Position numbers and translations under genes: made by a program. From Chlamydomonas reinhardtii (Eukaryota > Chlorophyta > Chlorophyceae > Chlamydomonadales > Chlamydomonadaceae), in contig NC_057004.1 of NCBI RefSeq assembly GCF_000002595.2, forward strand, positions 7,477,888-7,541,887: 64,000 nt of DNA, written 5' to 3'. Positions within the stretch are counted from its first letter, which is position 1; each line of letters begins with the position of its first letter. The notes under the pieces are model-generated. The model did not search any database and was not told the DNA's origin. It was given only the letters and a program-made list of their open reading frames with translations. This document shows positions 31,429-49,373 of this stretch, piece by piece.

Positions 31429-33674
31429 GCAGCTGGGCTGGCCGGAGGCATGAGGGCGGTGCCGTTCCTGGCGGAGCGCACCGCCACCGACAGCGCAGAC
31501 GATAGCCGGCAGGCTACAAGCAGGGCGAAGAAACTACGGAACAGCAGCGTTTGTGGAAGGAGGAGAGGGCCTGCCAACTTGGCCCCAGCCTGGCAGCTGT
31601 TTTATTACCGTGCGCCACCAGCGCGTCACGAGCGAGCATTTCGTTAAGGGCTATGTGTGGACGTCAGCAGACATGAGGTGCGGAAGCTTTACGAGTGTGC
31701 ACGGGAACAGCGGTCGGGGCTGCGGTGCGGGGTAGCTGAAGCGCTCGAGAGGCGAGGCGCGCGGGAGGAAGGGGAATCGAGAGAGGAGGTGCAGTTATTG
31801 CGGGTTGACGTGCAGCACAGTATCATCAAGGAGATTTCACACTAGAGGGATTGTTGATGATCACAAGTTCTTGACAGTGGGCCCTGGTACAACACAGAAC
31901 AGAGGGCGGCATATTTGGAATGCACCGATCAGAGTACGGAGTTTCGGTGTCTGTTTGAGCGCGTTGAATTGAGGCGTGCCGAGGCCACAGAGGGATCATA
32001 TGTACAAGTATTTGCAACTGGCATGAGTTGACGTGGCTGGTGTTTGGACTCGCTACGCGCTTGCCAACTAACGGAGGCGTTAGAAGGCCCGGAAGACTCC
32101 TGAATGATGATCGCCTTGGTTCCCGCGCGCGTACAAGGTGTGTGAGTGCGGTTGACGTGGTTGCATCTATGTGCTACGTATCACCTGAGGTGCTGCGTTG
32201 ATGTGAGTGATTTCGTTCGTCGTTGGTTTGCATGTCGGTGCGCGGTGTCCGCGCGTTTTGGTGCTCTCATGGCCCGTGCTTGACCTGCGTTGACAAGGTG
32301 GCGTCAGGCAAGACTGGTGCAAGACAGAACTGGCGGTGTTGACAGGAACGGAAGCAACACGACTGTCGATGGACGCAATCAGCATTACAATAATTCCTAG
32401 CACTCAGATTGTCGTGCGTGGTGTCAGGCGGAGGCCATAGGGGGCTACAAGTACCCTGTATACTGTACGTCACATCCTTGCGTGTCCATGGGCGGCAATG
32501 GTGCATTTGGATGGAGTGAGGCCAAGGCAAGCGCACGCTATCGCACACTGTTTGTTTGCGGTGTCGGTGCGATCAGGGGAGGCAAGGCGGCGACAGCAAG
32601 CGGCGAGGCGGCGTGCACGCCACGCACCGACGGCTGTTGATTGACGGTGGAGTGAGACTGGCGTTCGCCAAACTGACTTTGGTAGGGCTTGGCAAGATTG
32701 ATTATTACCGTAAAGTATGCGCTGGGATACCGCATGGATAAGGGACGCAACATGCATCCCCGCCCATACGTGAAGGGGAGCTCCAAATGAATTGGGTCTG
32801 GACCTGGGATGAAACGGAATGTAAATCACTTGCAGCCGAAGCATCTTGGGCATCGGGTTTGGCTTTGTGGTCTTGTGATGGAGGCGCGCAGCCAGATGAT
32901 GTGTCCGCCGGAAGATGGCGCTGTGCCGCGGTGCCGGCCGGGGTCCCATGCTCCCAGCTGCGGGACAGCAGGGGGTTAGCTGGTGATGATTGCTGACGCC
33001 AGGCCGCCAGGGTACTGTACCTGTGACTGTCGTCACTGCATCTCTGGTGGCTGGTGCGGTCCCCCTGCGACTCGAGGACCGCTTGGCATGACTTCGGCCC
33101 CAGGGAAACCAGCCTGAATCAGCTGCGCAAGTATGCCTCCTCCCAGTCTTGCTGTCTGCTCCGGTAGGGGTGCTGTGCTCGGGCGCTCGGGCGGCTCGGC
33201 TCACGACCTCACGTACAAGAAGGACATAACAAGTAGGGAATAACGGAAAACATGTTTGCGTTGCAAGAGGAGACAACCCGAGTGCACAGGGATTCAAGTA
33301 TACGGTACATACCGCCGACGGCATGTTGGCCGGACGTTACGGACTTGCGGTAGCGACATTGTCAAGCCCAAAACTCCGGTCCGCCCTGGTCTGCTTTAAG
33401 CTTGCGGCCGCCGCTCAGTGCAAACAGGTTGTTGCTCCTCTTCCGTCCTGCTTACGCCCATCCCAAGACTCATCCGCAGACGCCCGCTCACGCTCTCGCC
33501 CTTTCAAGTCTCCGCCGCTCTACAGCTGTAAGTACCTCTCGGCTCTAGCAAACGCATTCGCACGCCCTGCTGAAGCGGCCCTGAATCCGCCCGAGCACAC
33601 CCCTATACGTCCACTGTCGCACACAATGTAACGCGTTCAGCGTCACAAGCCACGAGGGACAATCACGTCGGTGG
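31429..33674. other. 2.2-kb region between convergent genes
   Basis: This lies between the stop of the DUF2061 gene (+) and the stop of the LRRC40-like gene (-). The short open frames show no conserved motifs and lack coding-like composition. It must include both 3'UTRs. I see no repeat or element. Confidence 0.5.
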
Positions 33675-36600
33675 TCATGCGGGGATGCGGTCCTTGAGGT
33701 AGGCCAGCACCGCCGGCGTGCCTCGCTCCAGGATGGGCCGCCGGATGGACCGCAGCGGGTTGCCCTCCAGCCCCAGGCTGCGCAGCACGGGCGCCAGCAG
33801 CCCCAGCTGCGGCGGCAGGGTGGCCAGGTTGTTGTTGGCCAGGTTCAGCTCCTCCAACCTGTGAGCGTGTGGGCGCGGGAGAGTGGATGGGTGGGTGGAT
33901 GGTGGATAACCGCCCATGAGAGACGGATGTGGCAGAGGGGCGGGAGGGACTTGTATTGCGGTCCGGATGGCAGCGTGAGACCCCGCATTGCAATGCGCGC
34001 GCAGCCCCGCGCCATACTGCCCAACTGGCAGAAAGGCAGCAGCAGCTACCACCAAACTGCCAGCCAGCCCTCCTCCCGCCCCCCGTACCTAGCCATTGCC
34101 GCCACCTCCGCTGGCAGGACCTCCAGCCGGTTGGACGCCAGGTTCAGCAGGCGCAGGCGAGGGGCCTGTAGCAGCTCGGGCGGGAAGATGCCAATGCCGG
34201 TCTGGCTCAGGTCCAGCGCCTGCGCGGTAGCAGTCGCAGTATCAGCGGCAGGGCGGGGTGGGCAGTCAGGGTGGACAAGCGAGGATCCGGAAAAACCGAG
34301 AGAATGGAGCGAACAGCAAGGCCTAGTGCGATGGAAGATGCAAATGTGTGTGTTTGTGTGCCGTGTGTGTATTTCAAGAGCGCGAGATGAAAGGAAGGAA
34401 GAGGTGATGAGGTGAGATGACGATATGGACCAACACAAAATAGCGCAGCCGGTGGCAGATGGTGCCGGTGCCCCACCCATGCCCAGTGCCCACCTCAAGC
34501 GCCGTCAGCACCGCGAACGTCCCGGGTGGCAATGTGCACACGCCCGGGATACCTGCAGGGGCGCGCGGCGTTGTCAGCACGGCGTGCCACATGCCACATG
34601 CGTGAGAGCATGCATAAGCGCATAGAAACCGGGGGAGGTGTACGTCCCTGACCCCAACAACGCTTTTGCTCAAGCTGTTCTGACACCAACAGTGCATACA
34701 GTCGTTGCGTTTTCTTGCTTACTCTCTACCACACCTACAGACGCACTCGCCGCTTGTGTGGGACCCCGGCCGTGGCGCACCTGCCAGCTCCAGGCGGACG
34801 AGGTTGGGGCATGCCATGAAGGGGTAGGGCGGCAGCTGGCGCAGCGGCGGGTTGTTACACACCTGTTGCACCCCACACAAGCACACACTTTCACAGCGCA
34901 TTTTGGCAGACATCACTCGCACTGAACTCATCGCCCCCAGTCACGCAGGCACGTGCGCCGACACAGGCACTTATCGCACACTTGCCGCCCACCGCGCAAC
35001 CCCTAACAGGATTGAAACCCTGCGCGACGCCCCGTCACGCGCCCTTGCCCTCTCCTCGGGCCTCATGCCCACCTGCAGCTCGTGTAGGTTGGGCAGCACG
35101 CCGTTCAGGGCCGGCAGCGGCCAGGCGGACAGCCCCATGGCGTTCAGGTGCAGGCCGCGCAGCCCCGGCAGCCGGGCCAGGCCCTCGGGCGGCAGCAGCG
35201 GCACCTGCGCCGCGTGCAACAGGGGGCCGTGGCCGCTGGCACGTTGGTGAGAAACGCCGAGTCATCGGCGCTTGCCTGCATGCCGGCGGTCCCGGATGGC
35301 GAGCCTAGCCTGCAGCCCGGCTCGGTGTAGTGAGCACAAGGGCAGGATGCACGCAGCCCCGCTTACTACGTGCAAGCATGAATTCCTGAGACCCCATGCA
35401 CCCGCGTCGTACGCTTCGCGTGGTACGCCCCCGCAGTCAGCCCCACCATGTCCCCATGGCCGTGGCACCCACCCACCGGGTTGCCGCTGAGGTCGAGCTT
35501 TGTCAGGCTGGGCCCGGCGTCCCATACCTCTCGCGGCACCTCCCGCAGCCCTGCCTTGGTCAGTATCAGCTCCGCACCCCCGCGCGACTCCGGCGGCGCG
35601 GCGGCGCTGTTCCACTCGCCCCGCGACCCGCCTCCGCCAGGCCCGCCGCCCGCGCCCGCGCTGCCGCCACGTGAGCGCGGCCCGCCGCCTGGTTGCTGGC
35701 TGCTGGAGGGTTGCGGCGGCGCCGCCTGCGCGGCCGCCTGCGCCGCCGCGATGCCGCCCAGCCTCAGCTTGCGCGCCACGTCGGCGGCCAGCTCCGCCTC
35801 GTTCACCCCGAACACTGCGGAGTTGTAAGGTAGGTGTGCGCAAGCGGGCCACCGCCATTGATGTTGCCTACGGTCACTAACAACAGCTCGCGTTGGTTTT
35901 GTCCTAGCAGCACGGGCTGGGGTCGGTTGTCACCGGTAGCTCCTCACCATCAGGCTGTTACACACGTACACAAGCCGTCTCGCATGCGCCCGCAGCCGCC
36001 CTCACCCATAGCTCCCTGACGCCCATAGCTCCCTGACACCCACCGTTCCCTGACCGCGCCGCGCCCTGATTCATGGAGCCCAGGCGGCCGGGCGGCCCGC
36101 CGGGCGGCGGCGCGCCCTCCTCGCCCGCCTGCCTGCTGGCCAGGTGCTTGAGCAGCTGGCTGATGGGCCCAGCCACCACCTCGCGCCGGATGGACTTGAG
36201 CGGGTTGCCGTCCAGCGGCAGCGAGCGCAGGCTGGACATGGAGCCTGGGCGGATGGGAAGGGGGTTGGCGAGGTGAGGTGGGGGGAGGCAAGCCTAGGCG
36301 GAGGTTTGCAGTGGCACGAGCAAAGGCATGTGCGTGTCCGTGTGTCGGTGTGCGACTCACCCAGCTCTGGGGGCAGGGACCTCAGGTCGTTGTTGCTGCG
36401 GACACAGGTAAGACACCAGCAGCAACAGCCACCATGCAAATAGGGTCCGAGTGGGGAGTCATGGACGCTGGTGGTGGTGTGCTGGAGCGTGGGCCGCAAA
36501 CATGTATACAGATAACGTACAGGCTAATGTCCCTGTGACGCTCTGCATCAGGCTCTCAGCCCCTCACCGACCTCAAGTCCAACAGGCCTAGTTGCAGCTC

Positions 36601-39393
36601 GCACAGCTGCAGGGGCGACAGACACAGGGGGGGAAGTATTGCATGATTACCGGTAATTGGAAGATAGCAGACCGGTGCAAATATCATGCACGTATGTCAA
36701 TACGTGTGCGCGTGGGAGGGAGCAGCCGCGACCCTTAGTGATGGCTCTGCGCATGGTGGTTTGACGGTTTGCACAGACCCTTGGGACCCAGCACAACCTC
36801 CATGTCATGCTCGCGCCCGCCTGCAGCACCTGGCAACCATGTGCATACATCCCCAGCGCTCCCCGCCGCTCCTGCCCCCGCGCCGCCGCCCCCGCCGCCG
36901 CCTCCTCCTCCTGCCTGCGCCGCACCTCTGCCGGGATGCCGGTCAGCTTGTTGTCGCGCAGCTCCAGGGTGCGCAGGCCGGCGCACATGCCCAGCTCCGG
37001 AGGGACGGAGGACAGCTGGTTGCGGCCTGGGGGCGGCGCGGCGTGGGAAGGCTGCAAGGTGAGGCGGTCGGAGGTTGGGAGTTGGGGACGGTGCAACATA
37101 CCGACTCGGCCGCCGCCGACTTCCTTCGGCCGTGCTTCGCAAGCCCCCTCACCACCCCGCCCGCCCCGTCACGCCTCCTCACCCCGCGTCTTCTTGCGCC
37201 ACCTCAATTCACCCCTCAACCCCCCGCTTGCAACTAGCGCCTCTGCCTGTGCTCCGCTAGTTTGGCTTGGTTTCGTTTAGTTTGGGCTGGTATCTACCCC
37301 CCACCCCCCCATCACCCACACCCACGCCTCACCCAGGAACAGCTCCACCAGGCCGCTGCAGCCCGCCACGGTGGGCGGCAGCGACGTCAGCCGGTTGTCG
37401 CGCAGGTTGAGCGTCCGCACGCGCCGCAGCAGACCCACCTCGCGACCCAGCTCGCCGCGCAGCCGGTTGCGGGACAGGTCCACGTCCGTCAGGGAGCTAT
37501 GATCCAGCAGCAGTGGGGGTAGGAGGGGTTCGAAGGCAGCGCGGGGTGGGTGGGGGCAACCGCTCATGAAGGACGGCGGAGTGCGAGGCGGAGGGGCAGC
37601 AGGAGCAGGAGCGCGGATCACGGAGAGCGGAGCACGTGTTTGTGACCGGGAGGAGAGAGGGGCCTACGCGAAAGCGCCAGTGGGGACCGCTGCCACACGC
37701 CACCACACGCCACCACTCCGCCGCCACACTACACCATCACCATCACCATACCACCACCACCACCACAGGCCGCCTCCACCAACCCCCCCCCCCCCATATA
37801 CCCCACCACGCCACACGCACCTGAGCCCCGGCAGTATGTAGCCAGGCAGCTCCGCCAGCGCATTGCCCGACAGGTCCAGCTTGGTGAGGCTGGCTGCCTC
37901 GCTGAGCCCCGGCGGCAGCTCGACCAGCCGGTTGTCGGGGGCAGACAGCAGCGCCAGCGCCGGCTGCTGGCGCCCGCCCACCCCGGGCGGCAGCAGTGAC
38001 AGGGCGTTCTTGCCGGCGTGCAGCGCTGCCAAGGCTGGCAGCGCCGCCAGAGACGCTGGCAGCTCCTGCGGGGTGCAGGCGCGGTCGGGTTAGGAGTGTG
38101 GGCGCCAGGTGCGGAGTTCTTGAGTAGGGTCAGTACGGGGCGGATGTATGGACAGGGGCCGGGAATACGGCAGCCGTTGACGCCGTCGTTGCAGAGGCCT
38201 CCCCAGTCCCCACACAGACAGTCAGTGCCCAGCACCGTACTCAGCTGCAGCCTACTGATTCTGCCAAGCCGGAGTATCCCTCACCTCTATCCGGTTGTTG
38301 GACACGTCCAGCAGCTTCGGTCAGGGCGGGGTGTGCCGGGTGTCGAGGCGCATGCATGGAGCAGTGCAACATCGTTAGCAGCTGTGCTCATCGCAAACCA
38401 AACATGCCGTAGGCGCGCATGGCGAAACGCTCCAAGGCATCAAGGGACCTCGCGCAGTCGACGCACCTTGAGCCCGACCAGCATGGATAACGTCTCCGGC
38501 AGCGCAGCCAGCTGGTTGTGGCTGCGGCAGGGGGCCATCAAAGCGGGGGTGCGTGGTAAGCACGACGATGGCTGCCTTGCCGGTGGCTTGCCGGTGGGCC
38601 GGCCTCAACAAGACTGCCGGGAGTGCCGGCAATTGTGCGACATCCTTTGCCGCTGCCACTTTTGCCTCAATTGGTTCGCCAGCAGAAGCCACCGGCCGCG
38701 CGCACCTGACGTCCAGGTGGGTCAGGGTGGTCAGCACCCCCAGCTCCGGCGGCAACGAGGTAATGGCATTGCGGCTCAGATCAACTTTGTACATTTCTGC
38801 CACCTGCGCATTGCCAGAGGACAGGCCAGAAGATGGAGCATACGACTGCAGGTGGGGATGTGCAGCAGTTGGCGGAACCACGCGCCTTTAGTTCAGCTTT
38901 CAGACAGGTGCTTCAGCCGCCTGTGTACGCTGCCACACGCTCATTCCACTGAATCGGCCCATACATATGTGCGCTGCCTTACCTCCCACCACTTGGCATC
39001 GTGCCCCGGCAGTTGCTCCTCCAAGTTGTACACCGCAGATGGGACCTGCGTCACCGGTGCAAGGAAATTACAGGTGTGGCAGTTGAGGCGTCGGCCCGGC
39101 CAGTTTGATTGCTCCACACGCAATGCGATGCCATCACAGGCTGCAAGCGCGCGTCTATGTACGAAACCTCATCCACAGTACTGTACAGCTTCCATGCCTG
39201 CTAGCGGCATGCTCATTCCTACCTGGGTTAGGCCACGCCCTGTGAGTGTTAACGTCCCCGAGGACCTAGCGGACACAATGGCCTTGAGCGTGGCTGCACA
39301 GCGCCAAGGGAGAGGGAGGAGGAGCTCGCCAGAGGTGCCGCGCCAGTGGATCGGGTTCCAGAGCCCGCCCTGCTTTCCCCTCGTCCGAAACAT
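33675..39393 (-). CDS. LRRC40-like leucine-rich-repeat protein
   Basis: An intracellular LRR protein whose layout follows LRRC40. Exon 1 (39223-39393, ATG at 39393) ends [14 protein letters not shown] and joins [14 protein letters not shown] and DAKWWE, the WW(E) segment that precedes the repeats in LRRC40. About 17 small exons then encode LxxLxLxxNxL repeats, for example [54 protein letters not shown] and [18 protein letters not shown]. Mid-protein there is a linker with [20 protein letters not shown] and a Gly/Pro/Ala-rich insert, then a second set of repeats. The C-terminus is [20 protein letters not shown] then [12 protein letters not shown], the typical LRRC40 ending. The estimated length is somewhat over 700 aa. 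Plant-type Ras-group LRR proteins are the next nearest idea. It is head to head with NTRC. Confidence 0.85.
37253..37305 (-). repeat. Intronic repeat, core TACCAGCCCAAAC (copy b)
   Basis: In transcript sense the sequence is a G-rich tract, GATACCAGCCCAAACTA, AACGAAACCAAGCCAAACTA, then GCGGAG. It lies about 30 nt past the donor after LVELFLG. This is the longest match to copy c. Confidence 0.8.
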
Positions 39394-39736
39394 GTCTGCA
39401 ACACCGATACAATCACTGCACGCGCTCACTGACCTGTCGACGTGTGTCCCGCCATGCTCGCCGGGAGCCCTGGCAGGGCGAGCGTGCTCTTACACCAATA
39501 CACGCCTTAGGTTCAACAGTGAGGCTTAAACGAAAAAGTCAAATGTAATTGGATTACGTGACCGCTTGGCTTCGCTCGGGCCCAAAAGTGTTTCATGTTA
39601 TAGTGCATGGGACTTGGGCAAGCTTTTTCTCTGGACTTGTCACTGCATTGGTGCGTATCGCATTTTTATATTGTACCTGTGCTTAACACATAACCGACAT
39701 TTGATCGCGCAACCTTCTGCAAGTAAACCGTGAAAG
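39394..39736. promoter_or_regulatory. Bidirectional promoter region, LRRC40-like gene and NTRC
   Basis: This 343-bp gap separates the two divergent start codons. It is AT-richer than both genes, especially 39530-39730. TTTTTATATTGTACC at 39662-39676 is a TATA-like string about 60 bp upstream of the NTRC ATG and could serve that gene. Confidence 0.5.
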
Positions 39737-44918
<5,182 letters not shown>

Positions 44919-47900
44919 AGCAGCCCCAGCCATGGGCTGCCTACTGAGGAACACGGGGAGAGCCCGCGGCGGAGCGGAGGCCTTTGGAGCCGTAGGCGGT
45001 CGTGGGGGCTGGAGGCGGCAGGAAGCCGGCGGACTGGCGGCCGAGGAGGCGAGCGCCGGCCCGCTCCATCTCCCCGCGTCTTGATCCTTGCTTCCCATGC
45101 AGCGGCGGTGCAAGCACGCGAGCTGACGCCGGGCGCAGTGAGCGAGTGGGCGGGGACTGGCAACCTGGAGCGGGAGCTGGACTTGGCGCCGACCCACTAG
45201 GCGCGAGCTTCTAGGTGTTGTTTGGTGACGAGGTTCGGGTCGGGATGCATGCTGCGAGGTGTCATTGGGGCTGCACGGTTTCGTCCATCGCATGCGCTGC
45301 CGCGAATGGGGTCCAGACGACAGCGCTTGGCTTCGGATTGCATCACATCGCATGTGGAGCAAGTGCAGAGGCGTAGTGTTGCTCACTCCGCCTTTAGGAG
45401 CTATGAGGGCTGAGGTTGTATCGGGCGGAGGGCAAACGCACTGCGTGCACGCACATAGCAAGCTGGACCACGGGCGCTGCTGTGCGTCGCACATTTTGTT
45501 CACGTCGGGCCTGACTTTGCGGGCTTTGCTCTTAAGAGTGCGGGACCAGCGGTTGGGGAAAGCCCAAACCTTGAATACATGATTGGGAGGAATGCCTGTG
45601 ACTGCGCGTGTGCGTGTTTCAAGAGGGGCATGAACTTATGGACAGCATTGTCCCCAGGCAGATTCCCCACGCAGAGGGTTGTGTTCGGGGTCGGAGTGAG
45701 TGGCAGGTGTCAGTCCGTTTTATGCAGTTGGTGTCTGTGGTTATGTTTTATTTGGCAGGCGGACGTGCACGGCACCGTGGACCGCGCTGGACTCACATGT
45801 TCATCTAGATACGAGCATATACCTGTGTGCGCAATGGTTCATTGCAGAAGCGCCAGACATAAAGAGAGAGGGACGTGAAAGGCACCCGGCGAGCAGACCG
45901 CGAAGCGCCCACGTGTTGGAGGCACGCCTGGGCGAAGCCAGTCCTTTATTCGGTTGAGTGACACTGAGAGAGCATCGGGAAAGCAACCCCGGAGAGAGTG
46001 AGCCGTGCTGACGAGCAATTTATGGGTCCCCTTGGGCGACACCTTCCTTCTATGATGTTGCATCAAGGGATAGGTGTAATGGCAGGTACATGGCAGGCTG
46101 CTGAAAGGTTGTCCGGCGCACAGGCTGTGTAATGTTTAAGCTTTGAGCAACTGATCTGCTGCAACAACGGAAGACATGGCCTTTCGGGGATGCACTGGAA
46201 TGACAACACCGTAGCTGCCATGCGGGGGGGGGGGGCGAGCCGCTTGCCGGAAGGTTGCCTGACTTGCCATGTCCCCGCCTGACCGTTGGGCCCAGCCAGA
46301 GGGCCTTGCTGGCGCTTGTGGCAGTAGGTCGGCATTGCTGGCGCTTCCGCACTTTGGTGCCGTTTTGGGTTCCATGGAGGCCGTGGAGGCCATGCGCCAC
46401 CCCAGGCCGGAGGTGAAGCAGATGCTGGAGGGCGCGGCGCTACTAGAGCAGATCAAGGCGCGCCACCGGCCGCTGACAGCGGGGGGCGGGGAGAGTAGCT
46501 ACTGCGAGGAGCCGGCGCTGAAGCGGCAGCGGCCTTGCGGACTCGCGCCAGGAAGAGGTGACGTCTGAAGGTGCGTGAGGCCCCGGCAGCGCTTGTATCT
46601 TACGAAGGCAGGGGCGGCGTCAGTGGCCGAATTCCTTAAAATGGCTTCGTTTAATTGACGAAACAGGCTGCCGCCGCTTCGTTCACCCCCAAAATGTTTC
46701 CGGGGGCTCCGCCCCAGACCCGCACGATGTCGACACCGACACGACACGCCCACTCCTCCCCTGCTTCCCGCCAACCCAACCTCACTCTCCCGCCAGGGGA
46801 ACCCCTGTCTCCCGCCGTCAACACCCATAGATACAGCCCTTTGAGCCTTCTTACCATATGCCACGCAGGTTTCGGCCGTGGAGTAGCCGCTGGACCCCTC
46901 TGTCCTTGGCCAAAAGTGGCCGAAATCCCAAAGATGTCTTCGTCTGTTTGCCGAAAGACCCCCAAGATCCCGTGCGTTCTGGCCGAAATTCCAAGTCAAG
47001 CTCAAAAATATTTCGTCCGCCAGAGGCCTTTTTGGGCAAATTTCGTTCCGAACGAAGGAAGATACGAGCGCTGGGCCCCGGCCTAAGATATGTGCGTTAT
47101 CTTCGGCAACATCAGCCCGTGGCACGGGGAAAGTGGGAAACAGTCTCCGGGTGGGCGCCCTGGTGACCGAGATCGCCCCCGGGCGAAGTTCGGGTGACAA
47201 GTATGCGTGTCAACCTTGTCCACGCAGGTTGCGCATTCGCAGATGCCGCAGACACGCTGATGCACAAGACCTGAGGAGTGCCTGGAGTCGGCGGCAGCCG
47301 ATGCCGCGGCCGGCTCTACAAGGGGCGCGGCAGCGCTCGTCCGTGCCCAGCAGAGGACGGGGAAGCGCCAGCAGCAGCGGGAGCCGGCGCACCGGACGGT
47401 CGCCGACGTGGAACTGGTGTGGGGGGACTTCGCAGACGCTTGGAGCGGATGGGTTTTTCTGTGGGGCCCGCTGGGATCTGAGTGCCAGCATAGGTGGGGC
47501 TATAAGAGATGGGCAGCTGCCGGTGCGCCGGTGAGTTTTGAGCTGTCGGTACCGTATACTATTATACCGCAGGGATTGGTGAGGGGGGTGGTCTCTGCCC
47601 GGCAACTAGAGTAGGTCGTCGGCGTTGCAGGTGGCACGTCCCTGAGGTCCAGAGCAGATGGCGCTCGCGACTCGCGTCAGCAAGTCCCTCTTGTAACCAA
47701 TGCAATCTAGGAATGGCCGGGCAGACCCGTGCTGGTTAGTAGGAGGCTTAGAAATTAGACGGCCGCGGGACTGGGGCCAAGGGAAGTGCCGTGCGACCTT
47801 GCGTGCGACCGTGTTTAGCCGCTTACTCGCCATATCCATTTGCCCTCCCCGGGTGATGAACGTTTGCAAACTTGAGCAAGACGATGATCAGGACTTGTAT

Positions 47901-48241
47901 GAATGTTGGCCATCCCCCATCCCTGAGGCACGCCGCCCCAACGCCCCGGCCGTGCATATGTAGACCACAGTCAACAATAATAGTACAAACGTACTCACAC
48001 GCAATCTAACTCGACCTTTCTAAAGCAAGGTTCTTCACCAAAAGTTGGAAGCCTTTGGGATATCAGCCTGTGAAAATATCTTCTCAGCAAAGACGTAAAA
48101 GACTTGAAGGTCTCGATAAGATAGGCAAAGGAGGAGCTTGCTAAGTGACTATTGTTTGTTGCGACATTGTTTCACAAGGCGTGAAGGTCTCAGCGTCACG
48201 AGGTCATTCACAAATCTGATTGTTCTCCAAGTACGGCTACA
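44919..48241. other. 3.3-kb region downstream of NTRC
   Basis: The left part should be the NTRC 3'UTR. TGTAA occurs at 46075-46079 and 46128-46132, over 1.1 kb past the stop. A short open frame at 46269-46568 has a coding-like helix (EVKQMLEGAALLEQIKARH), but I could not extend it into a gene. The stretch 46640-47070 has a different, AT-richer composition. A GC-poor segment at 47960-48240 precedes the HicB-like gene and is probably its promoter. Confidence 0.45.
46640..47070. repeat. Compositionally distinct stretch with GGCCGAAAT-like units
   Basis: Starting with ATGTTTCCGGGGGCTCCGCC and CAGACCCGCACG, then a pyrimidine-rich part, it passes into AT-richer sequence with recurring GGCCGAAAT/GCCGAAAG/GGCCGAAATT units and a short palindrome TTCGTTC-C-GAACGAA. 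No protein is recognised. It may be the remnant of a mobile element, but no family can be named. Confidence 0.35.
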
Positions 48242-48604
48242 ATGTTCCGGCGGAGCCCTAGCTGTGGGTCTAGCCTTGACAGCCTTTCAGGAAAGCGCTT
48301 TCCTGCTTTCGCGGTGAAGCCGAAGGAACCTGGCGACAACTACAGCGTGTGCTACGCGCAGTTCACGTTCGGCCTAGGGGTGGGTGACACCAAGGAGGAG
48401 GCTGTCAAGGACGCTGAGTATGTGCTGGCCCTGGGGCTGCACATGAGGGCTGACCAAGCGCCGATCCCCGAGCCGGTGGCCATGAAGGATGCCAAGGAGC
48501 TGGCCCGGAACACGCTCTCAAAGCTAGGTCTTCGGGAGGAGGACATAGAGTGGGTTACAGTCGAGGTCAAGCCCGAGGCTATCAAGGACGAAGTCTGGGA
48601 CTAA
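48242..48604 (+). CDS. HicB/UPF0150-like small protein
   Basis: A single-exon gene of 120 aa, ATG to TAA. Residues about 30-80 fit the HicB-like (UPF0150) fold found in bacterial type II antitoxins: DNYSVCYAQF (first strand), then GVGDTKEEAVKDAEYVLALG, then ADQAPIPEPV. The GDT-x-EEA-x-x-x-A block followed by IPEP is the family signature. The rest (AKELARNTLSKLGLREEDIE, then WVTVEVKPE) is not the usual DNA-binding tail. No partner HicA-like frame is seen nearby. The N-terminus is basic and Ser-rich and might be an organelle-targeting sequence. The lack of introns is unusual here and is compatible with transfer from bacteria, but codon use looks adapted to the host. TGTAA signals lie at 48928 and 48946. 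Confidence 0.7.
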   Translation: MFRRSPSCGSSLDSLSGKRFPAFAVKPKEPGDNYSVCYAQFTFGLGVGDTKEEAVKDAEYVLALGLHMRADQAPIPEPVAMKDAKELARNTLSKLGLREEDIEWVTVEVKPEAIKDEVWD

Positions 48605-48945
48605 GAGGGACGTGCTGACGTGCTGACGCAGCACCCGCAATGCGGTGTGAGGGTCTAGGTCAGGAGCTAGGTATGCAAGCGTGTACTCGCCAAGTAAGCC
48701 TGGAAGCGAGCAAGGAGTGGGGAGGCTCTGATGAGCGGCGGGGATAGGCGGGGATCATTGACATCCTAGCAGTGTATGGTCAATAGCAGGAGCAGGAGCC
48801 ATAGTCGGTAAATGCTGATTGTCAACGGTTGGTGCAATCGAACAAGCCTCCCCTGGATGATGTGGGTACTTCAGACCCGAGCTGGACACGTGGCGGCGTG
48901 GCAGCAGGTTTGGCGCTGTCCGATCATTGTAATTGTGATCGTAAT

Positions 48946-48950
48946 TGTAA
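48946..48950 (+). terminator. Candidate TGTAA poly(A) signals of the HicB-like gene
   Basis: TGTAATAAA at 48946, with another TGTAA at 48928-48932, lies about 340 nt past the stop. Confidence 0.5.
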
Positions 48951-49373
48951 TAAACTGTCAGCCCCCTGCATTTTCAGGTTACCAGTGTGGTAGGCAGGAC
49001 GGCATGGGGGGTACGAGCTAAACCTCCAAACCCCATGTCCCTGGTATCAGGCCAAAGGGTTGGGACGCTGTGCCGTTTGCGCATCCCTTCATATCTCGGG
49101 CTGTTGGTGACGGCATGGTTTTGCGCTTGCCGTATGACGCTGATTCCCCGCCCCCCTCGCCGTGAGAGGTTGTGCGTGGTTGGTGGCTCTGTGTGTGGGC
49201 AGGATGCACGTGTGGGCGACCGTTCTAGTACCTGGACGCTTGCGCCCTGGTTAGTGCGTGCGCTGTGCGTGTGTCCTGCGGCCTAGACGTTTCCCGGCAC
49301 TCCTGTGCCTAGGCTTGTGGCGTTGAGGCACAGCGGTGGGGCTCTGGCGGGTTGAGGCTTGGCTAGGACTCAC

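Noticed and set aside
33323-33631. 102-aa open frame on the + strand near the LRRC40-like 3' end
   Set aside because: It contains no conserved motif and sits in the 3' flank of the opposite-strand gene.
46269-46568. Possible small gene with helix EVKQMLEGAALLEQIKARH
   Set aside because: It has some coding look, but no splice partners, no homology I recognise, and it may lie in or near the NTRC 3'UTR. It is kept only as a remark.
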